This document shows positions 33,780-45,756 of a stretch of DNA of 64,000 nt, piece after piece. Numbering within the stretch: the stretch's first letter is position 1; every line of letters starts with the position of its first letter. Source of the stretch: Mallotus nudiflorus (lineage: Eukaryota > Streptophyta > Magnoliopsida > Malpighiales > Euphorbiaceae); NCBI GenBank assembly GCA_947683625.1, contig CANTUR010000595.1:327001-391000 (forward strand). The letters run 5' to 3'. The translations under genes were made by a program, and so were the position numbers. The notes under the pieces were generated by a model that was not told where the DNA came from, did no database searches, and saw nothing but the letters and a program-made list of their open reading frames with translations.

Positions 33780-35350
33780 GCCCCAAGTAAATACTTTTTA
33801 TCTTCTTTTAAGAATTTCTTTCATTTTTTCTCTCTTATCAAGAGTTAAGTGAGAAGCAATAAGTATATTTTTAGGGTTATCACTTGTGCCTAGATTAAAT
33901 GATTCAGTGTGCACTGAATTAATGTCAAACATATGCATGAAATGACCATCACATACAGTATAACCATTAGGAAACACATCACACAAGTAAGCATAATCAA
34001 ACTTCATCACATTAACTTTAGAAAGAAAAATGTCATCAGTCTCAAACAAATTAGAAATAGAAAGGTCAATGTCATCATAAAAAAAATCCATAATAGAATT
34101 AAGGACAAAGGCTTCAAAGTTAAATTCCTCATCCTAGTCAACAGCATCCTTTAGCTCCATTGTAGGAATGTCCCTTCCTGATTCCGAAGTTAATACAAGC
34201 TCTTCTACTATGGGCTCTTCAATAACAGGCTCTTGGTTCCCATCCATATATTCAACGAAGATTTCAAATCCAAGGACCATTTTCTCAGTGATCATTAAGG
34301 GCTCAATTATGCCTAGAGCATCTTCATTGGTATGGATAATTGGCACCTTCTTCCATAAATGTTTCCTAGAGCATCTTCTTCTTTAATTCCGCCATAATTA
34401 TGCCTTTCCTAGACTTACTTTTAGTTTCTTCCCTTTCATCAGACTCTTCTTCCCCTGAATATCCTAACCCATGCTTCAGAATCGGTACCTTGGGTTCAAC
34501 AAATCCTGATGGGCCCTACTGATTCTTTCCGAGTCCCATCCTAGGCACAAACTGCATGCTCTTCATCATATTGACAATCTTTGGATTTAGCCCATCTTCA
34601 TAAATCATGAAAACTTAGAAATTCAGGCTGTTCGGGTTCTCAGTAGGAGCTAGTTTTAATGCAGTAATTGCAGCCTCTGTTTAAGCCATTATAGTAACCA
34701 CCCTTCCCTTATATGGAAATTTGATCTTTTGATGAATGGTGGACGGCACTCCCTCTAAAGGATGGAACCATGGTCTTTCCAGAAGAATAGCAAAGGTGAT
34801 TGGGATGTTTATTACATGAAGATTAACCCAAACTTCAATAGGTCCAGTCTTGACTAGAGCCCGAAAAGTTCCTTCAACTGGCCTTTTCGTATTATCATAT
34901 GCCTTTATGACTACATCAGAGGGTTTCAAATCAGCTACCATCAAGCCCAGCTTCAGTAGGATCTTCAGAGGTTATACATTGATGGCTGACCCATTATTGA
35001 CCATAACACAACATGTCAATTTGCCTTTCACTTTGGCCTTAATGAACAGGGCTTTGTTATGATCCTTTCCTTCTAAGGGCAGGTCATCATCTGTAAACAC
35101 AATTACCCCCTAAGGACTTTTAGCCAGTGAGCTCACCATTTTGCTCTAGAGTGTGCATTGAAGGTATCTCCTTATGATCGAGAGCATAAACCAATGCTTC
35201 CCGATGAGCCCGGGAGTTCATAAGCAGCTCCCAAATACTGGCAAGATTTTTATCGTCACTTTTGGCCTCAACAATCTTCTCAGCTTTCTCATTTTTCTTT
35301 AGTCCCACTTTTGAACTACTTCCCTCTTTCTCTACCTCAGCCTTCTTCAC
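33780..35350 (-). pseudogene. TE2 protease and G-patch-like region
   Basis: Minus strand. Starts with a lysine/glutamate-rich linker (35350-35120). The protease site reads VMVNNGSAINV near 35000-34970, with Asn where the catalytic Asp is expected, and is followed by KRPVEGTFRALVKTGPIEVW near 34880. MGLGKNQ near 34535 is the G-patch-like core. An acidic linker (about 34346-33798) runs to the KREKMKEILKRR end, directly before RT. Frame interrupted by stops near 35110, 34680 and 34620. Confidence 0.72.
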
Positions 35351-35599
35351 TTCTTCCTCCCCCTCCTCCTATTTCTCAATGGACTGCATTGTTCTCCTCT
35401 CATGGTTCTTCCACAAATCAACTACTTCTCCCTCTTCATCATCAGAACTCCAAATATCTAGCACATTTACACGAGACTCAATGTCCTACTGCCTCAGATT
35501 CAGGTCTTTTGGTTGTGATTTTGGTGGGGAGGTGTGACATCAATAAAGGAATTAATAACTTGTTCCTCCGTTAGGCCTGTGTTGATCATCAAGATATGG

Positions 35600-38500
35600 G
35601 GATTTAGTGGTGGTACATTTTGATAGTTGGGTAAAAGGTTATTTTAGGTATTTGGTTTTCTGGTTTTTGGGTCGATTATTTTGCCTGAATCGATCAAATC
35701 TTGAATCTCGTGTTTCAGGCGATTGTAGCTTTCTGTATCATGCCCAATGTTCTGGCGGTACTTGCAATATAGCTTCAAGTCGGCATTTGGGAAAGGAGGT
35801 CATTTAGGTAAGGGTTTTAAAAGGTTATTCTCAATCAGCTTTTCCAGGACTTTGGAGAGGGGTCTTCCTAAATTAGAAAACCTTTGAGACTACTTAACTG
35901 CTGTAAGCACCCAATTTTGGGATGCAATTGTGCATAATTATGATGTAAGCCCCTATGATGAAATTTATTAAAAAATTGAACTTAGTTGTCGATTTTCTGG
36001 ACTTTAGGAACTAAATTGCCATGTTTTTAGGATTTGATTACAAGAAAATCAATTTTTCATAGGGTCTTTTGGTAATTAAAAGTTAAAAAAAAAAATTGGC
36101 ATTACACAATGCCGATGCGTTAAAAGTCCTTTTTTTTATTATTTTTTGCCTATTTTTAAACTTTTTTTCAATGTTTTGATTGGTTGAAAATTCAATTTTT
36201 TCATTATTATTATCTGATAAGTTTTTTTTTACGTGTTCAAAATGTGTAAGATTTTGAAATAAAAAACAAATGCTATTAGATGTATTATGTTCCTCCAAAG
36301 GAGGAAGTTAGTACACACAGACTCTACTTTTAAAAAGCAAAGATTCTGCATGCATGGGGGGCTGGAGACTCACACACACAAACTAAAAAAAAAGACGAAA
36401 AAAAACACAGAGACACACATAGACACGAAGAACACCTCACACACACCTGTGTCTTTTAAAATCCTAATTTTGGATACTGTCAGTGTCTTCGAACGCAATC
36501 AAATCCCAGTTCATAATCAACAATACTTCAATTTCAATGGCAAAAATCCTAGTCTGAGGGGCTAAAAAAGGCATTTGCACAGCATCTAAGATCATCACAA
36601 TGTTCTTTTTTTTTTATTCTTTTCTTCCTTAATGATTTTTATTTTATTTTTGTTGTTGATTTGAGTTTTAAATTTCACTAATTTGATTTTTTTTTTTTTT
36701 TGATATCTGAGCGGGGATTGAGGAGGAAACAATCTAAGGTTCAGGAATTGAACCAAAGATCCATGGAATGTCATGGATGAACCGGTACTTTTTTTCAATA
36801 GTTCTTAGGATTTTAATCTTTATTTTGTATTTATATGTTTTGCGTAGTTATTTTAATTTATAGGTGTATAATTATTTAATTTTAATTTTTGCACGTAGTT
36901 TGTAATAGTCCCAGTAGTGGGAATAGTGAAAGATTTAATTTTCTGCATTTAAAATCAAATAGTAATTAGGTTCAATTGGGTAAAAAATTAATTAAAATCA
37001 ATGATGGCAGTAGCTTAATTTAGAGTTTGCATATAATTGATTTAGAGTTTCTAGAAAATCACTAAAATATATGTTTAATCTTTTTTTATGTTTTATTTGT
37101 TTTAGGTTGTGTTTTTTGGGTTTTTATATTATTTTGGATCCTAAGCCCACGCTTAGGTCCAACTCACTTTAAATAGGCTTTAAAAATGGTTTAGGACTTT
37201 AAATAATTAAAATCAACTTAAGCCCATTAGGTTAATTAGATTTTAGGCCCACTTAGTTAATTAAAACTTGTTTAGACTTAGCTCAGCCCACTTAATTTCA
37301 TTTATTTTAAAATAAATAGACCTAAGCCCACTTTTCACTTAAAATAAAACCAAGTTAGACTTAGGCCTATTAATTTAATTTTCCTTTAAAATTGAATAGA
37401 CTTAAGCCCATTTTTTAGACAAAGTAAAATAAATAGATCTAGGCTCACTAATTAATAAAAAATGTAGGCCCACCTTTAGTCCCTCTCTCACTTGTAAATA
37501 AAAAATATAAATTTAGCAAACTTTTTAATAAAATTAACATAGTTTAGACTTAGGGACGATGCAATATTGAGTGCATTTTTTATGTGTAATTTTATTGACT
37601 AGATGCCTAGGGTTAGATGGATGTAAAACAAGGTTTCAATAAAATTACATGTAATTAGAGAATGAAATAATCATTTATAAAATTATTTTAAATGAACACG
37701 AGACTAAGAGAAGTTCGTATTCTGTTCCCAGAATCTCCTGGTTATGGTGCTAACTTTCTTTTAGAGAATCGAGTACCACCAATTAAATTGTCCCAGTTAT
37801 TACCCTGGGTGACGACTCCTCTTCTCCACGGTATGACTTTGTGACATAGTAGCGTGTTCCCTAAGGCCCTGAGCCTAAATAGTGTCACGATTGCTAAAAT
37901 CTTAGACGCGCGCTAAACCCCGTCGTCTATAACTGCGTTGATCCGTATATTATCGCTTGGTCCAATTCTGTCGCCAGACCCTACTCTATTAACGAATCTT
38001 CCACTAAAGAACTTCTTTTCTTGCGCAAGGTCTGGTTCTTTCTGTACTCCAAACCTATATAGTTCCTCAAAGTTCTGAATTCCTAAATCCTTCAGCTTTT
38101 TGGAGAGGGGGAGTACACACCCTTCCATGGCTATTACCAGCTGATCAGATTTTAGGGGTCGTTGCTTCATCTGTGCTAATTTGGATCTCCACCTGATCAA
38201 ATAATCTAAAAAAGATTCATTGAATTTCTATTTCAGGTTCTGTAAGTCTCTTAGGGAAGCCTCCATCTAAATATTAAGATTATATTGCTTCATAAATGCA
38301 GCACATAGTTCCTCCTAATCAACTTGAACACGGGATTCTAGTGCATAATACCATCTGATGGGTGCTCCTTCTAAAGACAGCAGGAATTGTTTCACAATCT
38401 GTGCTTTAGTTAGTTCAGTTGTCTTCATGTGGGTCACATATTGCTTTAAATGAAGGTGGGGGTCCTCTATGCCAGTGAACTTCTTTATGTCAGGAAACTT

Positions 38501-39001
38501 GAACTTCCGTGGTAGGGGATCATCATCCTTATCCAGGCTCAGCTCAGAATAGCTCATTGGGGCGTCAATCCTCTTTTCCTTCATCATCAACTGCATTTGA
38601 GCCATAGACTTGACAAGGTCTTTAGCTCAATCTGGCTTCTTCATATTTCCCTGGGCATCTTCTTTCTGATGAATAATAGGTTCTGCCAATACTGTCTGCT
38701 AATCATCTTCTACCTCTTGCCTTTCAAGAACCTCGGCATCAAAAGGTCGAGGTTGAGGTGTTGGTGGTTGAGGCATTAGCGGCTGTGGTGCTAGCAGTTT
38801 CCCTCTAGCCATACCCATCATTTCCCCCCTAATTTATGTCATGATCACCCTGGTTTGTTTGGCCATTTCAGCTTTCAACTGTTCCTTGAAGGCTTCAGCA
38901 ATAAATTCTGCCATCTTGATCCCTTTACAGATTTTAACCAGACAGCCTGTATCAGATTGCTTCCAACTGGTAGACTGTTGTAGATCTATATTTGCAACCA
39001 T
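35600..39001 (-). pseudogene. TE2 gag relic, split by a solo LTR
   Basis: Minus strand. The start ATG (39001-38999) opens MVANIDLQQS; AEAFKEQLKAEMAK lies near 38890, a proline-rich stretch near 38760, and the capsid core KKFTGIEDPHLHLKQYVTHM near 38480 and ESRVQVD near 38335. LIRWRSKLAQMKQRP (38200) continues to 37932, where the LTR intervenes, and the frame resumes at 35901 with SQRFSNLGRPLSKVLEKL. Capsid protein of the element. Stops at 38629-38627 (TGA) and 38317-38315 (TAG) replace Trp codons. Position and sequence at the LTR boundaries show the gag was continuous before the insertion. Confidence 0.88.
35902..37931 (+). mobile_element. Solo LTR inserted in TE2 gag
   Basis: Runs from TGTAAGCACCC to GTCGTCTATA (CA decayed to TA) and is flanked by ACTGC at 35897-35901 and at 37932-37936, a perfect five-base duplication. 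No internal domains are present. Its last 150 bases (GGGTGACGACTCC, AGTGTCACGA, GCTAAACCCCGTCG) follow the same plan as the TE1/TE2 LTR ends (GCTAAACCCC..CCTACA), so it belongs to a related Tat element in plus orientation. It has internal repeats of TAAGCCCACTT-like phrases at 37130-37480. Confidence 0.92.
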
Positions 39002-39783
39002 TAAGGGTCAAAAACATGCATGGCGTGTATGCATGAAATGCAAACCTACTGGTATGAAGGAAAACAAAACAAAACAAAACATATATGCACGTATCAGAGG
39101 ATAAAATAAAAAGCTCTCTACTGACATCTCCACCCTTATTTCTCCCATACGCGTGTTCAATGGCGAGTTCCTTGTCCTAGGATTTTTATTATGGGTTTTG
39201 ATTATTAATGGGGGATAATAAAACCAACGAATACAAGATAACTGTCAAGGTGATACAAATAAGTGGTAATTCCTCCAAATAATTCCAAAGTCTATTTTAA
39301 ATGGGCCAAGAATGATATTAAAGGCCCACCTTGTCAAGATCCCTTTGAAATGGGCTAATAATAGGCATGAAAGGCCCATCTTTTCAAGGCTTACTTTTTA
39401 ATGGGCTTAGGCCTTATTTAAAGGATTACCATATGACATAAAACACACGCATTTGGAAAAAATCCTAGTGGAAATTGCTAGGTCATTACATGAGCTAAGT
39501 CTTGGATAATAAGCTTTGGCTCCCACAGCTATATACATCCATTATATCTCCCCACTTAAGGGTTCGTGTGACGAAGATAGGTACGTGCTATAAGTGACAA
39601 TAATCAAATACCTCACCACCAGGTGTGAATGAAACACAGGAGGCAAAGCAAAGATTATTGTCGGTTTATTCGGGACTTAGAGTGCATCATGTGAAAACGT
39701 GTAGTGAATGCAAAATTTGCAAAGGAAATAAAGAAATAATCAAAGATGATAAATTATAAAACATTTGGAATTAGTTTCTCTAT
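39002..39783 (-). other. TE2 5' leader
   Basis: Homologous to the TE1 leader. Contains GGGAGCCAAAGC..., then repeated ATGGGCC..TCAAGGTGGGCC phrases at about 39290-39430 on the minus strand. No coding frame. Confidence 0.6.
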
Positions 39784-39801
39784 TCACCAGTGGAGTCGCC
39801 A
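39784..39801 (-). other. TE2 primer-binding site (tRNA-Arg type)
   Basis: Minus strand TGGCGACTCCACTGGTGA, one base after the LTR end. Same site as TE1 with one further mismatch (GGTGA for GGGGA). Confidence 0.85.
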
Positions 39802-39802
39802 C

Positions 39803-41707
39803 TGTAGGCGGTAGGATTTGGTCGCGCACTCAAGTGTTGGCAACCACGGCACTGTGTAAGCTCAGGGCTAACTAGGAAATACATAGTGGGCTTGGAGGCC
39901 CAAAATGGAGATGGAATTACCACCTAAGTGAAAGCTGAGACACACTTTACAACAACTGGATTCCACAGAGGTTCCCAGAAGCCGTCATTAGAGATCAGGT
40001 TCAGAAAATGGGCATGGGCTTTTGGAATGCCCACCCAACCATGCGGTTGACCTCCGTGTGTGTTTTGTATTTTATTACCTTTGATTATTAATTTATTTCC
40101 TTATTGACATGCAAATTGCGATTGATTTCCAATTTTATATTTTATTCCAAGTTTGCACATTAGTCCCATTTCAGGCTTATATCCTTGACATTCAATCACA
40201 AATAAATAAACAAATAAAAATAATTTACAACCATGCATTCCAAATAAAAAGGGGAAAGAGATTAAGGATTACAACATTTTGGTGCAAATAAATATAAAAA
40301 TACTAAAAATAAACCATACATAAACAAAAAATAAACTAATTAATTATACAAATTAATACTCTAAAAAATAAATAAAGCAAACATCTAGTGATTAAAAATC
40401 ACCAAATAACATATAAATTAATTCCATACAATAACAACAATAATATTTACAAATCATCAACACATAGTGTGCACAAAAATAAATGATAATATACTCATAA
40501 AATAGTCCACTAAATATCACAAAAAGGGAAATAACATGGGAACAATATCAATCATCATAGGAATCATGCATAATTTCAAGAAATATAACAAATTAAACAC
40601 GAAAATCATGCCAAATATGCAAAATATAGATGGAAAATTATGGCATAAAAAGGCAAAGTTCTATCAAAGAAGCATCGCCTCCTGACTAAGAGGCGATGCC
40701 TCCATCGCCTCTTTATAAAGGGGCAACGCCTCTTTGTGAAGGGGCGACACCTCTATGAAGAGACGTTGCCTCTTTAATAGAGGCATAAACACTCTACATT
40801 TCTTACATCCTAAGAAACATGACAATCGTGCAAATAAATAAGTAATAAATGCAAATATACCAATATTAACAATCAATATTCAATATCTCATGCAACCATG
40901 CTCCTCTATAAGCTTAAAATAAGTAATATAACTAAAAAAACACACAAATGAAGATAAAAACTCAAAGCTTAAAAATAGAGAAACTCACTCATTTAGACGT
41001 GCTTGATGCTCCTAACTAAATCCTCAGAGCTTGGTTGATAGAGAAGTGGCCTTGAATGCAAGGAAGGTTCCCTATTCTTCTCAAGAATCAAGTTCTTTAA
41101 GCTTCCAAGTCTCCTCCCTTCTTCTTCTTCCTTTCTTCCTTTCTTTTTTTTCTTTCTTTCCCTCTGTTTTTTCAAGACCCTTCTTTATAACAACTAGCCA
41201 CCACTTTCTCTCATGCTCTCACATTCCCCTTTAAAGCCTCTCACCCTTTTTCCTTTTTCAATTTCTCAAAAACTCATTCTCACCCTCTCCTATTGCCTTT
41301 TTTCATTCCCTAAGCTCTTTCCTCCTTTTTTTTCTTTCCTTTACATCCAAAAATAACCAAATCCTCGCAAGTAGACTTCCAACCACTACCATTAATGACA
41401 TTTAATGCTGCAGAGAGTGAGTGTGATGAGGCGCTGCCTCTTTGACACCTGGGGAGAAGAGGCGACACTTCTTCTTTGAGGCGATCACCTCTTCACCTGG
41501 GCCAGGTCATGGCCCTTGGGTCAAAAGGCGATGAACTTGGGCTTTGACTTCTATTTTGGGCTTGAATATGGTTTTTGTGGGTTTGGTTTAGTGTTTGAGC
41601 TTTCAGAGTTGATTTTAGAGAAATCTCGGACTCCCATTGTATTCAAGACTTGAACTTTCTCATCATCGGACTTTTATTGTGAACCAATCAAACTTACAGT
41701 GTCCACA
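39803..41707 (-). repeat. TE2 5' LTR
   Basis: On the minus strand it runs from TGTGGACACTGTAAG at 41707 to CGCCTACA at 39803. GC-palindrome clusters at about 40665-40790 and 41425-41535 correspond to those in the 3' LTR. A C/T-rich stretch lies near 41115-41160. Confidence 0.94.
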
Positions 41708-43139
41708 ATAATAATAATAATAATATAGAGTTTTTTTTTTTTTTTTTTTTTGAGAAAATAGAATATAGGGTGTTGAAAATAATAGTACCACAAGCATCTA
41801 AACAAAATCTTTAAAGTGAAAAAATGCATCTTACCAAAAACTGCTTTTTCGTTTTTCTACTTATCCAAGAAATAACTAACAGCAAAGAATATTTAGAGGA
41901 AATTTCAAGGAGTGGACAGTTTGACCTCAAAATTTTCAGGTTTTTTTTTTTTTCCTCTGTTTCTTTCATTTTTTTCGTCTGCTTTTTTACTTTTGTTTTT
42001 CACTTGTTTTAGTTTTGACATTTTTTTTGGCTATCTAACATATTTTATGTATCTATTTAATTTTTTTAATGTATGTAATTTTATTTTTAATTGAAGTTGA
42101 TTGTATGTATTTATTTAATTTTTATATTTAAAATAATTTTAAATTTATATTCTAAATAATTTTTTTAATTTTACATTATTTAGAATAATTATTTAAAATA
42201 TAAAAATTAAACTAACCAAATTAAAAAAATTTCATAGTCTTCAATAATTATTTTTTTCAATAAAATTTTTATTTTTATTAGAATTACTAATAAAAATAAT
42301 AATTTTTTTGGTTATATTTACTAATTTTTTTGTTGTCATTTAGTTGTTATTTTTTATTTATTAATTATAAATAATTATTTCCTAATTTAATTTATATATT
42401 ATTTAATTAATATATAAAATAATTTTTAAATTTTTGTTGTTTCATTTGTTGTTTTCAATTATTTTTTGTTGTTTCCATTTGTTGATTTTTGTTGTTTTCA
42501 TTTGTCGATTTTTGTTGATTTTTATTGTTTTGTTGTTTCAGTTTTTTTTATGTTCCTATGATTTTTGTTAAAAATAAAGAAAATAGCAACAAAAAAATTA
42601 TGAAATATATCAAAAAATTATTATTTTTATTATTAATACTAATAAAAGTAAAAATTTTATTTATAACGTTAATTTTATTATTAATAATGAAAAAAAAAAA
42701 CTGAAAAACAATCAATAACAACAAAAATTTTCAACCCTATAAATTTTTGTTGAATTTTGTTGTTTTATTGTTTTATTTGTTGTTTTCATTTTTTTTTTTG
42801 TTGATTGTTGTTAAAAGTAAAAAAAATAACAATAATAAAATTATAAAATAAAATATATCAAAAAATTATTATTATTATTATTATTATTATTATAAATAAA
42901 AGTAAAAATTTTATATATGACCTTAATTTTATTATTAATAATGAAAAGACAACTGAAAAAGCAACAAAAATCAACAACTATAAAATTTTATTATTTTATT
43001 ATTTCAATTGTTTTTCACTTTTAAATTTACATAATTTTCAATTAAATTTTTTGCTTTTATTAGAATTAATAATAAAAATAAGAATTCTTTTCTTATAAAT
43101 TACATAATTTTTTTGTTATTTTTTATTGTTGTTTTCGGT
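41708..43139. other. AT-rich sequence with simple repeats
   Basis: Starts with the right half of the (AAT)n microsatellite, then a T21 tract (41731-41751). A hairpin with arms of about 45 bases lies at 42113-42215, and (TAT)n at 42866-42893. TTTGTTG-type repeats fill 42430-42550. The small frames here are low-complexity phenylalanine/asparagine strings and not genes. Confidence 0.5.
42569..43010. repeat. Tandem duplication, about 240-bp unit
   Basis: The blocks at about 42569-42790 and 42810-43010 share the same order of phrases: AAATATATCAAAAAATTATT, AAAGTAAAAATTTTAT, TTAATTTTATTATTAATAAT, and an ACTGAAAAA/ACAACAAAAAT ending. Each is followed by a TTGTTG-rich or TTATT-rich tail. Confidence 0.7.
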
Positions 43140-43167
43140 TGTAGAGCTCCTATTAGCTCTCTAAATT

Positions 43168-43537
43168 TCAAGAACGCCCTCTATTGTCAAGCAATTGGCT
43201 TCCAAGATTTTGGCTTTGCTAAACAGGTCATTAACAGAAATTATCAAAAGATCGCATTTTTTACAACAACGTTTCAGTTCAAAATTAGTTGATTTTTGAT
43301 AAATTGATTGTGGTTTAGATGACTTGAGTTTCTCATAGAAGTAAGATTACTGTTTCAAAGGCTTTTTATGCTGTTAAAAAGAAATTGGCGAAAGAGGAAC
43401 CTTATTTTATTGAACATGGAAATCAAAGATTTTTCCCAGCAACCAGTGCTGTTGAGCAATTGATGAAGAGCATTAAAAAACGTTTGAAGAAGAAGACGTT
43501 GAATGAAGATAAAGACGACGATGGAAAAAAACAATGA
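43168..43537 (+). pseudogene. Coding-like relic of unknown identity
   Basis: In an AT-rich desert, two adjacent stretches look protein-coding. The first (43168-43299, 43 codons, ending TGA) contains SIVKQLASKILALLNRSLTE and HFLQQRF. The second (43328-43537, 69 codons, same strand and ending TGA) contains SKAFYAVKKKLAKEEPYFIE and GNQRFFPATSAVEQLMKSI, then a lysine-rich tail. There is no ATG in reasonable context, and GTGGTTTAG before the second stretch could be a former splice acceptor. It may be a captured or processed gene fragment, or exons of a dead host gene. I do not recognise the family. Confidence 0.45.
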
Positions 43538-43619
43538 AAAAAGAAGAAACCGACGTTGAAAGAAAAAACCAGTGAAAAAAAAAAGTTTGAAAGAAAAGGA
43601 AAACAGAATCATTCATGAT

Positions 43620-45410
43620 CTCCTTAATGTCTAACCGATTGGCCAGTATCATATACATATATATATATTGTCCACTTGTAAATAATGTTAAAATATAAAA
43701 ATATGCACCTTAAATTATTAAAAAAAATATTACAAATATATTAAAATGTCTTGAAGTTGACTTAAAAAATCCATATATTTAATTTTTTGAGCATATAATA
43801 AACTACAATTTAATAATTTATTTGAATATTATACCATATTAATTTAAATAATTTATAAATTTGATTTTTTATATAAAAATATTATTTTTTTGATTCTATT
43901 AATTTATAAAAATATGATGTATTTATTTCTAAATTTTTAAATTTTAAACGTGTCATATTCTATTTAAATATATTTTTATATCTATATATTTAAAAATAAT
44001 ATTGCAGATCACATATCATGTAACATCCTTTATAGATAGATACATTCATATTTAAACATAAAATTTTGACACAACTAGTCAAATGAATAATTTTAAATTT
44101 AATTATTTTGTTTTTTATTCGTCTTTTATTGTACAATTGGTTTGTAAACCGCTTAAATGAATTTTCAGCCCTGATTGGTACAACTCAATTCAGTGCAGCA
44201 CACTTCTATTAAAAAAAGAAAAAGTTGTAAGCGCACTTGCAGTAGTGGCAAAAATTGATGCGATGTAACTGAAGTGGTGAAGCTCGCCTATAATTATATC
44301 AACGTGAGTCACACCAACCATAAAAGTTTAAAATTTATTTAATAAACGAGCAAAATTTAAACTAGACAAAACTTAAATCATTATATTTGTAAATAAATTT
44401 AAATAAAAATTCACACTAATTCATAATTTTAATGCATTAATAATTTAATATAAAATATTTATAAAAATATATTCTTCAAATACAATTCTGATTTTTATTA
44501 AATATATAACTTGGTAAAAATTTATTTTCAAATTTTTAATAAATAATTTTAACTTATAATTTATATTTTTAAAAAAATTTTAAATTCATTTGGCATCATT
44601 TGAACCAAATGACATCGTAAATCCAGCTAGATGGGCAGAGAAAGTGAAAAAATTAATACTAAAACCATATTAAATGTATACGGTCATTTTGTAATGTCAC
44701 AAATGAAAAATCAACATTCTCTCACTATCCAATGAGTAATTCCTTATACATAGTTCGACTTTGTTATCGTTGATTTAAAGAAAGGGCTATCATTCAGTCT
44801 ATCGATATCTAAGTCATAAATATTAACTAAAAAAAAACTCACCATGAAAAAAGTTCTACTTACGTTTTTTTTTTCCTTAACAGGGTCTTCCCCAAAAGTC
44901 CGGGACCCGCTTAGACCATGCTGTCTAATTCTCATCCGGGGCCGCTTAAATTATCCAGTCTAATAATCGGCCGCTTAAATCATCGGCCAATAAAACATTT
45001 ATGACATAAAGTTCGACCTTTCATATTATCACTAAGTTAATACCAACTAATTTTAATGCTCTTAAAGTTTGCTTGACTTGTGCGGAAAGATAGAACGATG
45101 CATGACATTGAGAACCGATTTTGATGCAAGTCTCGTCACATGTAGACACTTCCAAGTCTCATAGCCACACAAATGTTGGTGGGACATTAGCTAAATTCTT
45201 CCAAGATCATCAACCGAAGAAATTGAGAAGTTGATAACCAATATTGTTGCCTTGTCATGGTCCACGATAAAATAATTCAAGGAAGCATCGTTGCTCATTT
45301 AGTTAGGGTGTAATTACAAAATATATATAATTCAACGACCGTGTTGATGTTGGTTGCTATATCAAACTTAAATACCGCAAGACCACTAATCCAGACAGCC
45401 ACCCCATAAT
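43620..45410. other. AT-rich intergenic sequence
   Basis: No gene is supported. A less AT-rich block at 44875-45330 (GGGACCCGCTTAGACCATGC, then CCGGGGCCGCTTAAAT and GGCCGCTTAAATCATC) has two near-copies of GGCCGCTTAAATYATC 30 bases apart and may be part of a decayed transposable element. Confidence 0.4.
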
Positions 45411-45756
45411 TTATGTGAACATGTAATCATAAAATGCACCATCAAAATCACCTATAATATTTAGAGGGAGGAAGGCACATCTAGAGGCCAGAGATTTCTT
45501 ATCATCACAAAACTTCATAATTATAGTAAGGCAACAAGTGCAAGTAGAACCAAGGAAAACATGCATCTGTTCTATTTTTTTTATGAATGTACGATATAAC
45601 ATTTCAAATGCTCCACTGAAGTGTGGGTCAAACCCAAATAATAATGAGCTGGGACTAAAAGATGAGGAAGAAATTTATATGCAGTTCTGAGCCCACCTCT
45701 TGGACAAAAAGCACATGAATTGAAACTCAGCTCCAGATGTGAGCATCGAGAACTCA
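45411..45756 (-). other. 3' flank of the lysyl-tRNA synthetase gene
   Basis: Sequence directly downstream of the proposed stop, presumably including the 3' UTR. No second gene is seen. The short minus-strand frame at 45411-45602 has no recognisable features. The polyadenylation site cannot be fixed by eye. Confidence 0.45.

Larger units (their letters stand above)
22863..41707 (-). mobile_element. TE2: full-length degenerate Tat/Ogre-like Ty3/gypsy element
   Basis: The order is the mirror image of TE1: 5' LTR 39803-41707, PBS 39784-39801, gag-pro-RT-RNH-aRNH-IN from 39001 to 30652, antisense genes B and A on the plus strand, 3' minisatellites, polypurine tract 24786-24804 and 3' LTR 22863-24785. 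The target duplication ATAAT (22858-22862 and 41708-41712) is perfect but lies in an AAT repeat. Without the solo LTR at 35902-37931 it is about 16.8 kb, the same as TE1. LTRs look better preserved than in TE1. Stops throughout the coding region mean it is not autonomous. Confidence 0.94.

Noticed and set aside
41731..42094. Phenylalanine-rich small frames
   Set aside because: Produced by T-rich low-complexity sequence.
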